A stretch of DNA of 64,000 nucleotides from Clostridium cavendishii DSM 21758 (GTDB lineage: Bacteria > Bacillota > Clostridia > Clostridiales > Clostridiaceae): the NCBI RefSeq assembly GCF_900141845.1, contig NZ_FQZB01000008.1, forward strand, positions 235,505 through 299,504. The letters are read 5' to 3'. Shown here in pieces: positions 35,999 to 44,779 of this stretch; positions within the stretch are counted from its first letter, which is position 1, and every line of letters begins with the position of its first letter. The notes beneath the pieces were generated by a model. The model saw only the letters and a list, made by a program, of their open reading frames with translations. It was not told the origin of the DNA and did no database searches. The position numbers and the translations under genes were made by a program.

Positions 35999-36217
35999 AT
36001 GACAGAAATAAAATTTTGTGAAAATAATTTTTCTTTCGGAACAGAAGAAACTATGAAAAAACTAAAAGAAAATTTTAATAACGTTGATGTATCAGCAGAA
36101 TCATGTTTAGGATATTGTGGTGATTGTTCAGTAGGGCCTTATGCTTTAGTGAATGGTGAAATAATACAGGCTAATACAGCAGAAGAATTATTTGAAAAAA
36201 TAAGAGATATGATATAA
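35999..36217 (+). CDS. DUF1450 small protein (YuzB-like)
   Basis: 72 residues. IKFCENNFSFGTEETMKKL then VSAESCLGYCGDCSVGPYALVNGEIIQAN, with four Cys likely binding a metal or iron-sulfur cluster. DUF1450 proteins have no established function but often neighbour redox genes. ATG preceded by GGAGGTGATAAT; 23 bases after the oxidoreductase. Confidence 0.85.
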   Translation: MTEIKFCENNFSFGTEETMKKLKENFNNVDVSAESCLGYCGDCSVGPYALVNGEIIQANTAEELFEKIRDMI

Positions 36218-36221
36218 ATAA

Positions 36222-36350
36222 CAAGTCATTATAATACATAAAGATGTTTGTAAAACTTTTGAGTTAACTAACAAAAAATTGATGAAGTTAGAAAAGGATA
36301 GGTTTGAGCACATACATATTGAAAATAATATTCTGTTTAGGAATATATAA
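36222..36350 (+). pseudogene. Remnant of a hemerythrin-like RIC/YtfE iron-sulfur-repair protein
   Basis: An open frame of 42 codons reading ...IHKDVCKTFELTNKKLMKLE then KDRFEHIHIENNILFRNI, without an initiator. The H.H.ENN.LF phrase is the C terminus of the di-iron RIC/YtfE family, proteins that repair clusters damaged by NO. The remaining roughly 190 residues are lost. Position between DUF1450 and flavodiiron genes supports a former repair gene in this operon. Confidence 0.5.
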
Positions 36351-36368
36351 TAAGGAAGGTGAAGATTA

Positions 36369-37559
36369 ATGTCATTTAAAATTAACAATACAGTTACTTG
36401 GGTTGGGAAAATAGATTGGGAATTAAGAACTTTTCATGGGGAGGAATATTCTACAAACAAAGGTTCATCCTATAATTCATATTTAATCAGAGATGAAAAA
36501 ACTGTATTAATAGATACCGTATGGCAGCCTTTTGCCAAGGAATTTGTTGCTAACCTGAAACAAGAAATAGATTTAAATGAAATAGATTATATAATAGCCA
36601 ATCATTCAGAAATTGATCATAGTGGAGCGCTCACAGAGCTTATGAGGGAAATTCCTAACACACCTATATATTGTACTAAAAATGGAGCAAAATTTTTAAA
36701 AGCACATCACCATAAGGACTGGAATTTCGTTGAAGTTAAAACTGGAGATACACTAGAAATAGGGAAAAATAAATTAATATTTGTTGAGGCAAGAATGCTT
36801 CATTGGCCAGATAGTATGTTTACATATTTGACAGGAGAAAACATATTGTTTAGTAATGATGCTTTCGGTCAACATTATGCATCAGAACTTATGTATAACA
36901 ATAAAGTTGATAATGCAGAGTTATTCCAAGAAGCAATAAAATATTACGCAAATATTTTAACTCCATTTAGTCCATTAGTAATAAAGAAAATTGAGGAAGT
37001 GCTAAGTTTAAATTTACCAGTAGATATGATTTGTCCTGGCCATGGGATTATTTGGAAAGAAAACCCGCTTCAAATTGTTAATAAATATATGGAATGGGCC
37101 AAAAACTATATGGAAAATCAAGTGACAATAATATATGATACTATGTGGAATAGTACGAGGAAAATGGCAGAGGGAATAGCAGAAGGATTAAAGGAAGAGA
37201 ACAAGGATATTGTAATAAAAATATTTAATTCTTCGAAGAATGATAAAAATGATATTATTACAGAAGTTTTTAAATCTAAGGTTGTACTTGTTGGCTCCTC
37301 AACAATAAATAAAGGGATTCTTTCTTCTACAGCAGCTATATTAGAGATGATAAAAGGACTTGGATTTAAAGACAAAAAGGCAACTGCATTTGGAAGTTAT
37401 GGATGGGGAGGAGAGTCAGTTAAAATAATTGCAGAGGAACTAAAGAAAGCAGGATTTGAACTAATAGATGACGGAATAAGAGAGTTATGGAATCCTGATG
37501 AAGTAGCATTAGAAAGATGTAATGAATTTGGAAGAAGAATTGCTCAACAGATACATTAG
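36369..37559 (+). CDS. fprA: Flavodiiron protein (A-type flavoprotein, oxygen/NO reductase)
   Basis: 396 residues. Metallo-beta-lactamase domain (1-250) with di-iron ligands HSEIDHSG (His79, Glu81, Asp83, His84) and CPGHGIIW, then a flavodoxin domain (255-395) with TIIYDTMWNSTRKMAEGIAEGL and GSYGWGGESVK. It reduces O2 or NO to water or N2O using rubredoxin. No rubredoxin gene is in the window. ATG preceded by AAGGAAGGTGAAGATT. Completes the detoxification group starting at 34764. Confidence 0.95.
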   Translation: MSFKINNTVTWVGKIDWELRTFHGEEYSTNKGSSYNSYLIRDEKTVLIDTVWQPFAKEFVANLKQEIDLNEIDYIIANHSEIDHSGALTELMREIPNTPIYCTKNGAKFLKAHHHKDWNFVEVKTGDTLEIGKNKLIFVEARMLHWPDSMFTYLTGENILFSNDAFGQHYASELMYNNKVDNAELFQEAIKYYANILTPFSPLVIKKIEEVLSLNLPVDMICPGHGIIWKENPLQIVNKYMEWAKNYMENQVTIIYDTMWNSTRKMAEGIAEGLKEENKDIVIKIFNSSKNDKNDIITEVFKSKVVLVGSSTINKGILSSTAAILEMIKGLGFKDKKATAFGSYGWGGESVKIIAEELKKAGFELIDDGIRELWNPDEVALERCNEFGRRIAQQIH

Positions 37560-37567
37560 TTAATAAA

Positions 37568-37605
37568 AAAATATTAAGTAATAGGAAAATATTAAGTAAT
37601 AGGAA
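37568..37605. repeat. Short tandem repeat of 18 bases
   Basis: About two units of AAATATTAAGTAATAGGA between the flavodiiron stop and its terminator. Confidence 0.6.
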
Positions 37606-37645
37606 AATATTAAACAGCTTGAATTTATTCAAGCTGTTTAATATT
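37606..37645. terminator. Strong bidirectional terminator
   Basis: 18-bp perfect stem (37606-37623 with 37628-37645), 4-base loop. Serves the flavodiiron and DedA genes, which converge here. Confidence 0.9.
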
Positions 37646-37646
37646 A

Positions 37647-38294
37647 TTAATTCACTTTAGAAGCTCTTTTTTGTTTTAATATTGTAATAACTGCTGGCAT
37701 TATTGATATTCCTATTATAGCTAAACAAACTAATGAGAAGTTATTTTTAACTACTGGAATATTACCAAAGAAGAATCCTGTACAGCTACAAAGAGAAACC
37801 CATAAAAGGCTACCTACTATACTAAAACTTAAAAACTTTATATATTTCATTTTTCCGATACCGGCTACAAATGGTGCAAAAGTTCTAACTATTGGTACAA
37901 ATCTAGCAATTATAACAGTAGCACCGCCATATTTATCATAAAATCCTTGAGTTTTTTCTATATGCTCCTTTTTAATGAGCTTTAAATTTTCTTTTGCAAC
38001 TATCTTAGCACCTATAAATTTACCTAAATGATAATTTACATTATCACCTAAAAATGTTGCGAAAAATAAAAGTGGTATAAGCTTGAAGATGTCTAAAGCA
38101 CCAAGTCCAGCTAAAGCTCCAGCTGCAAATATTAATGAGTCTCCAGGTAAAAATGGAGTTACTACAAGTCCAGTTTCACAGAATATTATTAAGAATAATA
38201 TTCCATAAGTTAATGCGCCATAGGTTTCAGTTATATATTTCAAATGTACGTCTAAATGTATAAATATGTCTAGTAATTGTCTAGCTGATTCCAT
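37647..38294 (-). CDS. DedA-family membrane protein
   Basis: 215 residues with about five membrane helices. DedA/VTT-domain signatures are LVVTPFLPGDSLIFAAGALAG and the conserved arginine segment FARFVPIVRTFAPFVAGIGKM. Family members are linked to lipid scrambling (undecaprenyl-phosphate or phosphatidylethanolamine flipping) and proton-motive-force maintenance. RBS AGGAGAGAATTTTTATTT is good. Stands alone. Confidence 0.9.
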   Translation of the reverse strand: MESARQLLDIFIHLDVHLKYITETYGALTYGILFLIIFCETGLVVTPFLPGDSLIFAAGALAGLGALDIFKLIPLLFFATFLGDNVNYHLGKFIGAKIVAKENLKLIKKEHIEKTQGFYDKYGGATVIIARFVPIVRTFAPFVAGIGKMKYIKFLSFSIVGSLLWVSLCSCTGFFFGNIPVVKNNFSLVCLAIIGISIMPAVITILKQKRASKVN

Positions 38295-38579
38295 AAATAA
38301 AAATTCTCTCCTTTATGTATGTAGTTATATGCCCATGGGTTAAATTATACCATTAAGTGTGGTATATATTCAAGGAAATAGAATATAGTTTATAATTCAT
38401 TTACATAATTGGGTTTTTAATTAGTCAAAAAACTTCTTATATAAGTAATTAAGCTATCCTATAATCTCCTTATATATTTATTATATCCAAATATAAATAC
38501 TTAAACAAATCATATATTAAAACTATTAGTTTTTAATATTAAAATATTCTTAGAATTTGTAATGAGGAGGATGCTTCTC

Positions 38580-39125
38580 TTACAGATAAAAGTTTTCGAT
38601 AGTTTTATCTTTTATATCATCGGTTATTCCGATATATCTAAGTGTTACACTTGGAGCAGAGTGATTAAATATATCTTGAAGTATAGCTACATCTTTATAT
38701 TGTTTATAATGAAAATAACCAAAGGTTTTTCTCATGGTATGAGTTCCAACTTCTTTAAGTTTACATTTAGTGGCAGCTTGATTTAATATGCGATAGGCTT
38801 GTACCCTTGTTATGGGAGTATTATAACCTTTTTTAGAAGCAAAAAGATATTCATAATCTTCCATATTGTTTATGTACCTATCTAAGTCTATCTTCAAATT
38901 AGAATTTATAAGAAATCTCTTAGTTTTACCTGTTTTTTGTTCTTTTATTAGAATATGAGTTTTATCTTTAACATCAATAACTCGAAGATTTAAAATATCT
39001 GAAACTCTAAGTCCTGTATTTATTCCTAAATTAAATAGCATATAATTTCTATATCCAAGTTTAAGCAGCTCATTTTTCATTTCTTGTATTTTATCCCTAT
39101 CTCGTATAGGTTGTACAAAATCCAT
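38580..39125 (-). CDS. Solo-domain tyrosine recombinase
   Basis: 181 residues, only the catalytic domain. Active residues: Arg40 (GLRVSDIL), Lys64 or 67, His129-X-X-Arg132 (HTMRKTFG), His155 and nucleophile Tyr164 (LRYIG), all present. Lacks the N-terminal SAM-like core-binding domain of phage integrases, a form seen alone in clostridia. ATG at 39125 lies just behind GGAGGTACACTTT. No phage genes nearby; probable target sites upstream are listed as a finding. Confidence 0.85.
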   Translation of the reverse strand: MDFVQPIRDRDKIQEMKNELLKLGYRNYMLFNLGINTGLRVSDILNLRVIDVKDKTHILIKEQKTGKTKRFLINSNLKIDLDRYINNMEDYEYLFASKKGYNTPITRVQAYRILNQAATKCKLKEVGTHTMRKTFGYFHYKQYKDVAILQDIFNHSAPSVTLRYIGITDDIKDKTIENFYL

Positions 39126-39543
39126 AAAGTGTACCTCCAAATCATAAAATTACCTATATCTATAATAATACATTTTAAGTAACAAATAAATATGTTAAGT
39201 TACTTTTGCGAAATTTATTTTTTAAATAAATATACTCCTAAGTCTTTAATAGTAAAGCTTAGGGGGGATTTTTACGTAATGTAACTTAATATTAATTATG
39301 TTACATTAATTCTGCATAAAAAGAGAAATTACAACATATCGATTTGTATAAAATTTTTATTTTTAAAAACCTTCTAAACATAATAAAAGTAGTTTAAAGT
39401 TATTTTAAAAATGGTTTTATTTTTACAGGGAGTGTGTAATATAAAGACTATATTTTTAATATATTTTATGGAAACAAAAGAATTTAAGGTGTATATAATA
39501 ATCATATTATAAGAATAAAAGATATAATATAAGGAGGAAATTT
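39126..39543. other. Intergenic region with two GTAAC dyads
   Basis: 418 bases, no gene. Two inverted repeats: AAGTAAC/GTTACTT (39177-39183 and 39199-39205) and AATGTAAC/GTTACATT (39278-39285 and 39300-39307). Also a CATATTATA element at 39503-39511. Confidence 0.5.
39503..39511 (+). promoter_or_regulatory. Sigma-K-type -10 element
   Basis: CATATTATA fits CATAnnnTA, 33 bases before the ATG at 39544. No clear AC at the expected -35 position, so only partial support. Similar elements precede 49763 and 53665. Confidence 0.4.
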
Positions 39544-40986
39544 ATGTATGCAAACACAGAGACTATAAATTTCATAAAAGATTATAATTATCAAACTGAT
39601 AATAAAGATATGAAGTTTACTAGTATTGTAATAGCTACGTATAATCAACTTGATTATACAAAACTTTGCATTGAAAGTATTAGAAAGTTTACACCTAAGG
39701 AAAATTATGAAATTATTATAGTTGATAATAATTCCACAGACAATACAGTAAATTGGTTAAGAAAACAAACGGACTTAAAAGTCATATATAATATTGAAAA
39801 TAAAGGCTTTCCTACAGCATGTAATCAAGGTATTGAAATATCAAAAGGAGATAGTATATTACTTTTAAATAATGATACTGTAGTCACACCAAACTGGCTT
39901 AATAACTTACAAAGAGCTTTATATAGTAGTGAAGATATTGGAGGAGTAGGGGCTATATCTAACTACTGTTCAAATTATCAGCAAATACCTGTATTCTATA
40001 AAGAGATAGATGAATTGCTAAAGTTTGCAAGTGAAATAAACAAATCAAACAGCAATTTATGGGAAAATAAAGTTAGATTAATAGGTTATTGTTATATGAT
40101 AAAAAGAGAAGTGATAGATAAGGTTGGTATGCTAGATGAAATATTTACACCAGGTAACTTTGAAGATGATGATATTTCTTTTAGAATAATTAATGAAGGA
40201 TACAAATTACTTTTGTGTAAAGATGTTTTTATTCATCACTTTGGAAGTGTTTCATTTGGTAAGGAAGCAAATAAATTTAGTAATATTATTGAAATAAACA
40301 GGAATAAATTTAAAGAAAAGTGGGGCTTTGATGCTTACTATAGTGCAAATATCAGGTTTGATATAATATCCCTTATTACTTCAGAGGTAAATGATAAAAT
40401 AAATGTTTTAGAGATAGGTTGTGGCGTAGGTAACACATTATTAGAAATAAAAAATAGATATAGAAATGCTAACTTATATGGTATAGAGTCTTGTGAAAAA
40501 TCTGCTCAAATATCTAGCAAACTTTGTAATTCAATAAACGGAGATATTGAATCTATAGATTTACCTTATCAACATAATTATTTTGATTATATTATATTTA
40601 GCGACGTTTTAGAACACCTTGTAAATCCATGGGGCACCTTAGAGAAACTAAGGAAATATCTTAAAGAAGATGGATATATATTAGCAAGTATTCCAAATGT
40701 TATGCATATAAGTGTTTTAAACAACCTTATAAATGGAAGATTTCGATATGAGGATTCTGGTATTTTAGATAAAACACATTTAAGGTTTTTTACATTAGCT
40801 GAAATAGAGGATTTGTTTAATTCTACAGGTTTTAATATAATTTATAAAGCTACAATTCAATCTCCGCCGAATATTGAAGAAGAAAAACTTTTAAATTCTT
40901 TATATCAAATAGTTACATCGGATTTAAAAGATCAATATACAGTATATCAATATCTTGTAAAAGCAAATAAAAATATATACCGATAA
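39544..40986 (+). CDS. Glycosyltransferase family 2 / SAM methyltransferase fusion
   Basis: 480 residues. Residues 25-265 are a GT2 domain (TSIVIATYNQLDYTKLCIES, then LLLNNDTVVTPNWL, then GFxxACNQG-type motif). Residues 285-440 are a class I methyltransferase (VLEIGCGVGNTLLEIKNRY, IIFSDVLEHLVNPW). One protein could transfer a sugar and methylate it, giving an O-methyl sugar cap. First gene of the large spore-surface region; RBS AAGGAGG. Followed by a terminator-like repeat. Confidence 0.88.
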   Translation: MYANTETINFIKDYNYQTDNKDMKFTSIVIATYNQLDYTKLCIESIRKFTPKENYEIIIVDNNSTDNTVNWLRKQTDLKVIYNIENKGFPTACNQGIEISKGDSILLLNNDTVVTPNWLNNLQRALYSSEDIGGVGAISNYCSNYQQIPVFYKEIDELLKFASEINKSNSNLWENKVRLIGYCYMIKREVIDKVGMLDEIFTPGNFEDDDISFRIINEGYKLLLCKDVFIHHFGSVSFGKEANKFSNIIEINRNKFKEKWGFDAYYSANIRFDIISLITSEVNDKINVLEIGCGVGNTLLEIKNRYRNANLYGIESCEKSAQISSKLCNSINGDIESIDLPYQHNYFDYIIFSDVLEHLVNPWGTLEKLRKYLKEDGYILASIPNVMHISVLNNLINGRFRYEDSGILDKTHLRFFTLAEIEDLFNSTGFNIIYKATIQSPPNIEEEKLLNSLYQIVTSDLKDQYTVYQYLVKANKNIYR

Positions 40987-40994
40987 TTACAAAA

Positions 40995-41059
40995 AGTGGC
41001 CTTATATAATTTGTATGACTTAATTGGATTTAAATCATGTAAAATTATATAGGGTCACT
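40995..41059. terminator. Long hairpin between convergent genes
   Basis: 18-bp stem (40995-41012 with 41042-41059, two mismatched or G-T pairs) with a 29-base loop. Confidence 0.5.
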
Positions 41060-41099
41060 TAGTATTTCTAAAGAAAGTACTTGTTTATATGCATTTTAG

Positions 41100-41597
41100 T
41101 TAAAAGTTTTCTACATTCACCATAATAGATAAATTTGAGTAAATATTCCTATCATCAATAATTTCAAAATAAGCATCTTCAAAATAAGTTTTTACAATTA
41201 TTTTGTTCTTTCTAAATAAATCTATAAGTTTTTCTCCATGAATAGTTGAGGGAACAACTATTTGAAGAGTTTTTATTATGTTATTAGGAAGTATATATAC
41301 ACAATTAGTAAGCTCTTCAGAAACATATTTTATTTGTTCTATAATTTTAAGTTCTACCATAAGCTTGTTTCCAGAAAGCTTAGTTCCATCATTAGATATT
41401 CTTATAGGTGTATCTATTACATTAAGACTTGAGATTTCACTTTTTATAATAACTGATAAAATTGAGGAGATATTAGGTTTTTCACAGGGTATAAGGATAT
41501 CATATGGTATAGAGAATTCTGAAAAATATTTAGGTGATTTAGGAAATTCATCAGCAATACCTATTATCTCTATAGAGTTGATAACTGTTCTTGACAT
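41100..41597 (-). CDS. SPOCS-domain (DUF3794) protein
   Basis: 165 residues, a single SPOCS domain: ILIPCEKPNISSILSVIIKSEISSLNVIDTPIRIS...GNKLMVELKIIEQIKYVSEE. In sporulation, SPOCS domains occur in SipL and other proteins that bind coat morphogenetic proteins. RBS GGAGGTAAAAAA. Second of two minus-strand genes; overlaps nothing. Paralog of 50896. Expected to be a structural or assembly protein of the spore surface. Confidence 0.8.
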   Translation of the reverse strand: MSRTVINSIEIIGIADEFPKSPKYFSEFSIPYDILIPCEKPNISSILSVIIKSEISSLNVIDTPIRISNDGTKLSGNKLMVELKIIEQIKYVSEELTNCVYILPNNIIKTLQIVVPSTIHGEKLIDLFRKNKIIVKTYFEDAYFEIIDDRNIYSNLSIMVNVENF

Positions 41598-41620
41598 TTT
41601 TTTACCTCCAAAATAATTAA

Positions 41621-42097
41621 TTAACTTTCTATTTCCGCCATAACTAATAATGTTGTAATCAGTAATATAGATTCTTCACTTTCTAATTCTGCATAAATAT
41701 CTTCAACAAAAACTGCAGGAAATATATTACTGTCATAGGAAAAGTTTTTAGGAAGTATTAGAGATACATGTTTTTTCAATATATTAGAAGTTGTAAATAT
41801 AGATTCTCCCTCATAACTACCTATATAATCAGTTCTAACTCTTATACCTAAATCTACACAATATTTAAACCCTGTAAGTTCTATACCTTCTAAGGAAGTA
41901 CCTACTGCAGTTCTTATAATTCTAGAATTTATTATATTAGGAAATACCCCAACCTTTATTAGTTCTTTAGCTTTAGGTTTAGAACCTGGAAGTACGATTT
42001 TTTCCTCTATTATTATTTGTTTAAAAGATTTTATATTGTCTGGTATATATTCTGAAACTCCATAATATTCAATCATATTCTTAAAATTAGAAATCAC
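41621..42097 (-). CDS. SPOCS-domain (DUF3794) protein
   Basis: 158 residues with SPOCS motif KIVLPGSKPKAKELIKVGVFPNI, then RTAVGTSLEGIELTGFKYCVDLGIRVRTDYIG. Starts with GTG behind GGAGGAGTTAAG. Lies 23 bases upstream of the previous gene in the same operon. Most similar in layout to 50406, including the tail VFVEDIYAELE. Role inferred as in its neighbours. Confidence 0.8.
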   Translation of the reverse strand: MISNFKNMIEYYGVSEYIPDNIKSFKQIIIEEKIVLPGSKPKAKELIKVGVFPNIINSRIIRTAVGTSLEGIELTGFKYCVDLGIRVRTDYIGSYEGESIFTTSNILKKHVSLILPKNFSYDSNIFPAVFVEDIYAELESEESILLITTLLVMAEIES

Positions 42098-42409
42098 CTT
42101 AACTCCTCCAAAAACATATAACTTCTTTTAATAGTATATTCCTACTTTTTAACAAAAATTACTATAGGTTACTATGTTAAATTAAGAGATGAAGTGTAAC
42201 GAGCTTTGAGTTTTTCTATATAATGATTTCTTTGTATAAATATTAAGAAGGGTTTATAAATTTAATTGTTTTACCAATAAGGATATGTTTCAAAGTATAG
42301 CAACTTGTTAAAAGGATATAGTATATATTTTAAAAATAATTTTACATAGTATATGTAGGTGTAATTTTACATATAATTCTAAATATAAGTAATTTTTTTT
42401 GGGTGGGAT
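42098..42409. other. Divergent intergenic region in the spore cluster
   Basis: 312 bases between divergent operons; no gene and no clear promoter. Confidence 0.4.
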
Positions 42410-43783
42410 ATGATACATAAGCTTGGGTTAAATAAGGATAATGCTATAAAAAATTTCTATTTCAAGAAACTAGAAGTAGATTTAAATGTAGATAATGCTG
42501 ATGATAAAATAAATGTAATTTCAGCTTCTATAAATTCTAAAATAACTAGTGTAGATATAGATACTTCTTTATATCTAGATAAAACGTTAATATCCTTACA
42601 GTTTTTTTTAGGTTATAAGATACTTTACAACTTAAAAGGCAAGAATTCTGTATTTGTTTTAAGGGATGAGTCTTTTCATATAGTAGAGTTCTGGAGAAAA
42701 AATTACATTGATGGTTATAGTATAGAAGAACTTATATTAAACAATTCTATGAAGGTAGAAATTAAGATAAATAACATAGATATAGAGATTAAAGAAAAAG
42801 GAATAACTATTACAAGCTATTTAATTTTTTCTTTAATTTGTGATAAGCAATATAGTTTAGCTTTTGTAGGTTTTAATGAAAATGGAGGAAATAACATATT
42901 TTTAGCCTCCAATGATATGGCAAAAATACTCCAAAAAACTTTTTCTAATAATATAACCTATAAAGATGTTTCTTTTATAAAAAACACTCAAGATATTTGC
43001 TATCTAAGCAATGAAGATGGTAATTTTAGCTTATATATTTTAGGAATTAGAAGTTTAATTTCTAAAAAAGTTTTTAAAGATATCAATATAGATGAGATAA
43101 TAAGCTTTTCTTTAATAGGTGGAAATAATGTAATTTTTCTAGCTAAAACTATAGAGGGAATTAATCTATGTAAGGGAAACCTTAGAAATGGCACATTTAT
43201 TAAGTTAACAAACATTGTTAATGAGGATAATAATGTTCAATTTCTAATGAATAAAAGGACAAACTCTATTTATTATTTTAAGACGCTTAAAGAAAAGTCC
43301 ATTATTTATGAACTTAAAAATAATAACTTTAAAGTAGAGCTAATAAATATAGAAGGACAAGTCTTTTGGTGTGATATTGATAATTCTAACTCTATAATAG
43401 GATTAGTAAGTTTAGATTCAAAAATAAATATATTTATTTACAAAAATAATATAGTGTACAATGCTATACCAGATTATATAGAAGAGATAGTTAAGGTAAG
43501 TATAGCAAAGTTTTCAAATTTAATTTATATGCTTTGTAAATCCAAAAATGAATCTTTGATACTTATATATGATATAGAAAAGAAAAATTTTAGAAAGATA
43601 AATTATAAACTAAACTTATATAAAGCTTACGATTTTGTATTATCTCCTTCTGAAGAAGAGATGTTTTATACTGCAGACGGAAATGAGGGTTTAAATATTT
43701 ATAATTTAAATCTAAAAACTTTAGAGAATAATTTTTTAGTTTCAGTGCCAAATACCAACTTAAATTTATATTATAAAAGCTAA
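42410..43783 (+). CDS. SPOCS-like N-terminal domain joined to a propeller-like domain
   Basis: 457 residues. The first 150 follow the SPOCS pattern (KLEVDLNVDNADDKINVIS ... DKTLISLQFFLGYKILYNL), though divergent. From residue 170, repeated blades such as SYSLAFVGFN, IYYFKTLKEKSIIYELKN, FNLIYMLCKSKNESL and MFYTADGNEGLNIYNL suggest a beta-propeller. I know no named family. ATG preceded by GGGTGGGAT. First of a five-gene plus-strand operon (42410-46360). Confidence 0.65.
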   Translation: MIHKLGLNKDNAIKNFYFKKLEVDLNVDNADDKINVISASINSKITSVDIDTSLYLDKTLISLQFFLGYKILYNLKGKNSVFVLRDESFHIVEFWRKNYIDGYSIEELILNNSMKVEIKINNIDIEIKEKGITITSYLIFSLICDKQYSLAFVGFNENGGNNIFLASNDMAKILQKTFSNNITYKDVSFIKNTQDICYLSNEDGNFSLYILGIRSLISKKVFKDINIDEIISFSLIGGNNVIFLAKTIEGINLCKGNLRNGTFIKLTNIVNEDNNVQFLMNKRTNSIYYFKTLKEKSIIYELKNNNFKVELINIEGQVFWCDIDNSNSIIGLVSLDSKINIFIYKNNIVYNAIPDYIEEIVKVSIAKFSNLIYMLCKSKNESLILIYDIEKKNFRKINYKLNLYKAYDFVLSPSEEEMFYTADGNEGLNIYNLNLKTLENNFLVSVPNTNLNLYYKS

Positions 43784-43799
43784 AGCTTAAGGGGGATTT

Positions 43800-44264
43800 A
43801 TGGATAGTTTTAATGAAAATTTAATAGAATATGTTGGTCTGTCAAAAATAAATCTTTCTCATTATAATGTAAAAAAGTTATGTAGCTTAGATAAAGTTTA
43901 TAAGCTTAAAGAAAATCAAGGGGATATATTAGATATAAGCAGAGTTTATGTAGATGTTAATATATTAAATACTAAAAAGATTCTGTCTCCCATGGCTACT
44001 AATTATGAAGGAGAAAGTTTTGAAAATGATCTTTTAGTATTTGAGGCTTGCTTAAGTTTAAATATTGAATATATAGAAGACTCGGAAGTTTCAGGATTAA
44101 ATATTATAAATATTAAAAAAAATTTTACCAATATGATAAATCTTAAAGATAATGATGAAATAGATAAGCTATCATTAAATGCCTATACATTAAAAACCTA
44201 TGTAAAAAGGGTATCTAGACATAAGATTTTTTATTATGCAAATATAGCTATTGTTAGTGAATGA
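43800..44264 (+). CDS. Divergent SPOCS-like protein
   Basis: 154 residues. Weak but detectable SPOCS order: INLSHYNVKKLCSLDKVYKL, ISRVYVDVNILNTKKI, then CLSLNIEYIED and a tail with NAYTLKTYVKRVS. It starts 16 bases after the propeller protein with ribosome site AAGGGGGATTT. Function unknown, grouped by pattern and operon. Confidence 0.6.
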   Translation: MDSFNENLIEYVGLSKINLSHYNVKKLCSLDKVYKLKENQGDILDISRVYVDVNILNTKKILSPMATNYEGESFENDLLVFEACLSLNIEYIEDSEVSGLNIINIKKNFTNMINLKDNDEIDKLSLNAYTLKTYVKRVSRHKIFYYANIAIVSE

Positions 44265-44267
44265 TAT

Positions 44268-44765
44268 ATGTTTATAGAAAACTTAAATATTCAAGGTCTT
44301 ACAGACAAAGAAAAATTTAATTATGATAGCTTAGAGGGGGCTGAACCTTGTAGTCTAGATTTAAATATAAAAACTAATAAGAGTTACAAAGATATTTATG
44401 AAATTATCATAGAAGAGAAAGATAAGCAGGTTGATTATATGGAAGTGGGAGGTAAAAACCTTATTACTGTTTATGGAGAGCTTAATATAAAACTTCTAAT
44501 GATTTTAGAGGATAATAGTGCTGAAATTATAACTTATAAAAAGTTATATAGTTTTTCTTATATAAAGGTAAAAAAGAAACTTTTTAAAATAGCGTGGGTA
44601 GACTTAAAACTCTCATTTTTAGACAAGAACAATTTAAAGCTTTTTCTAATTGGAATAGCTATGTTTTCTGCTAATCTTATACTTGATAAAGAAGATGAAA
44701 AATTACTTTTAAGGAATAGAGAAGGTAAGATAACAAATATATATTTAAGTGAAGAATTTTTCTAA
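44268..44765 (+). CDS. Divergent SPOCS-like protein
   Basis: 165 residues: EGAEPCSLDLNIKTNKSYKDIYEIIIEEK then ELNIKLLMILEDNSAEIITYKKLYSFSYIKV follows the two-strand SPOCS pattern, and the tail DLKLSFLDKNNLKLFLIGIAMF is hydrophobic. No good ribosome site, consistent with coupling to the gene 3 bases upstream. Function unknown. Confidence 0.55.
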   Translation: MFIENLNIQGLTDKEKFNYDSLEGAEPCSLDLNIKTNKSYKDIYEIIIEEKDKQVDYMEVGGKNLITVYGELNIKLLMILEDNSAEIITYKKLYSFSYIKVKKKLFKIAWVDLKLSFLDKNNLKLFLIGIAMFSANLILDKEDEKLLLRNREGKITNIYLSEEFF

Positions 44766-44779
44766 GGGGGTTAGTAACT

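Noticed and set aside
36188..36388. 66-residue minus-strand frame
   Set aside because: Overlaps gene ends and the RIC remnant; no ribosome site.
38562..38786. 74-residue plus-strand frame
   Set aside because: Antisense to the tyrosine recombinase gene.
38580..39125. Prophage integration site
   Set aside because: No phage structural, lysis or replication genes and no att repeats were seen around the recombinase.
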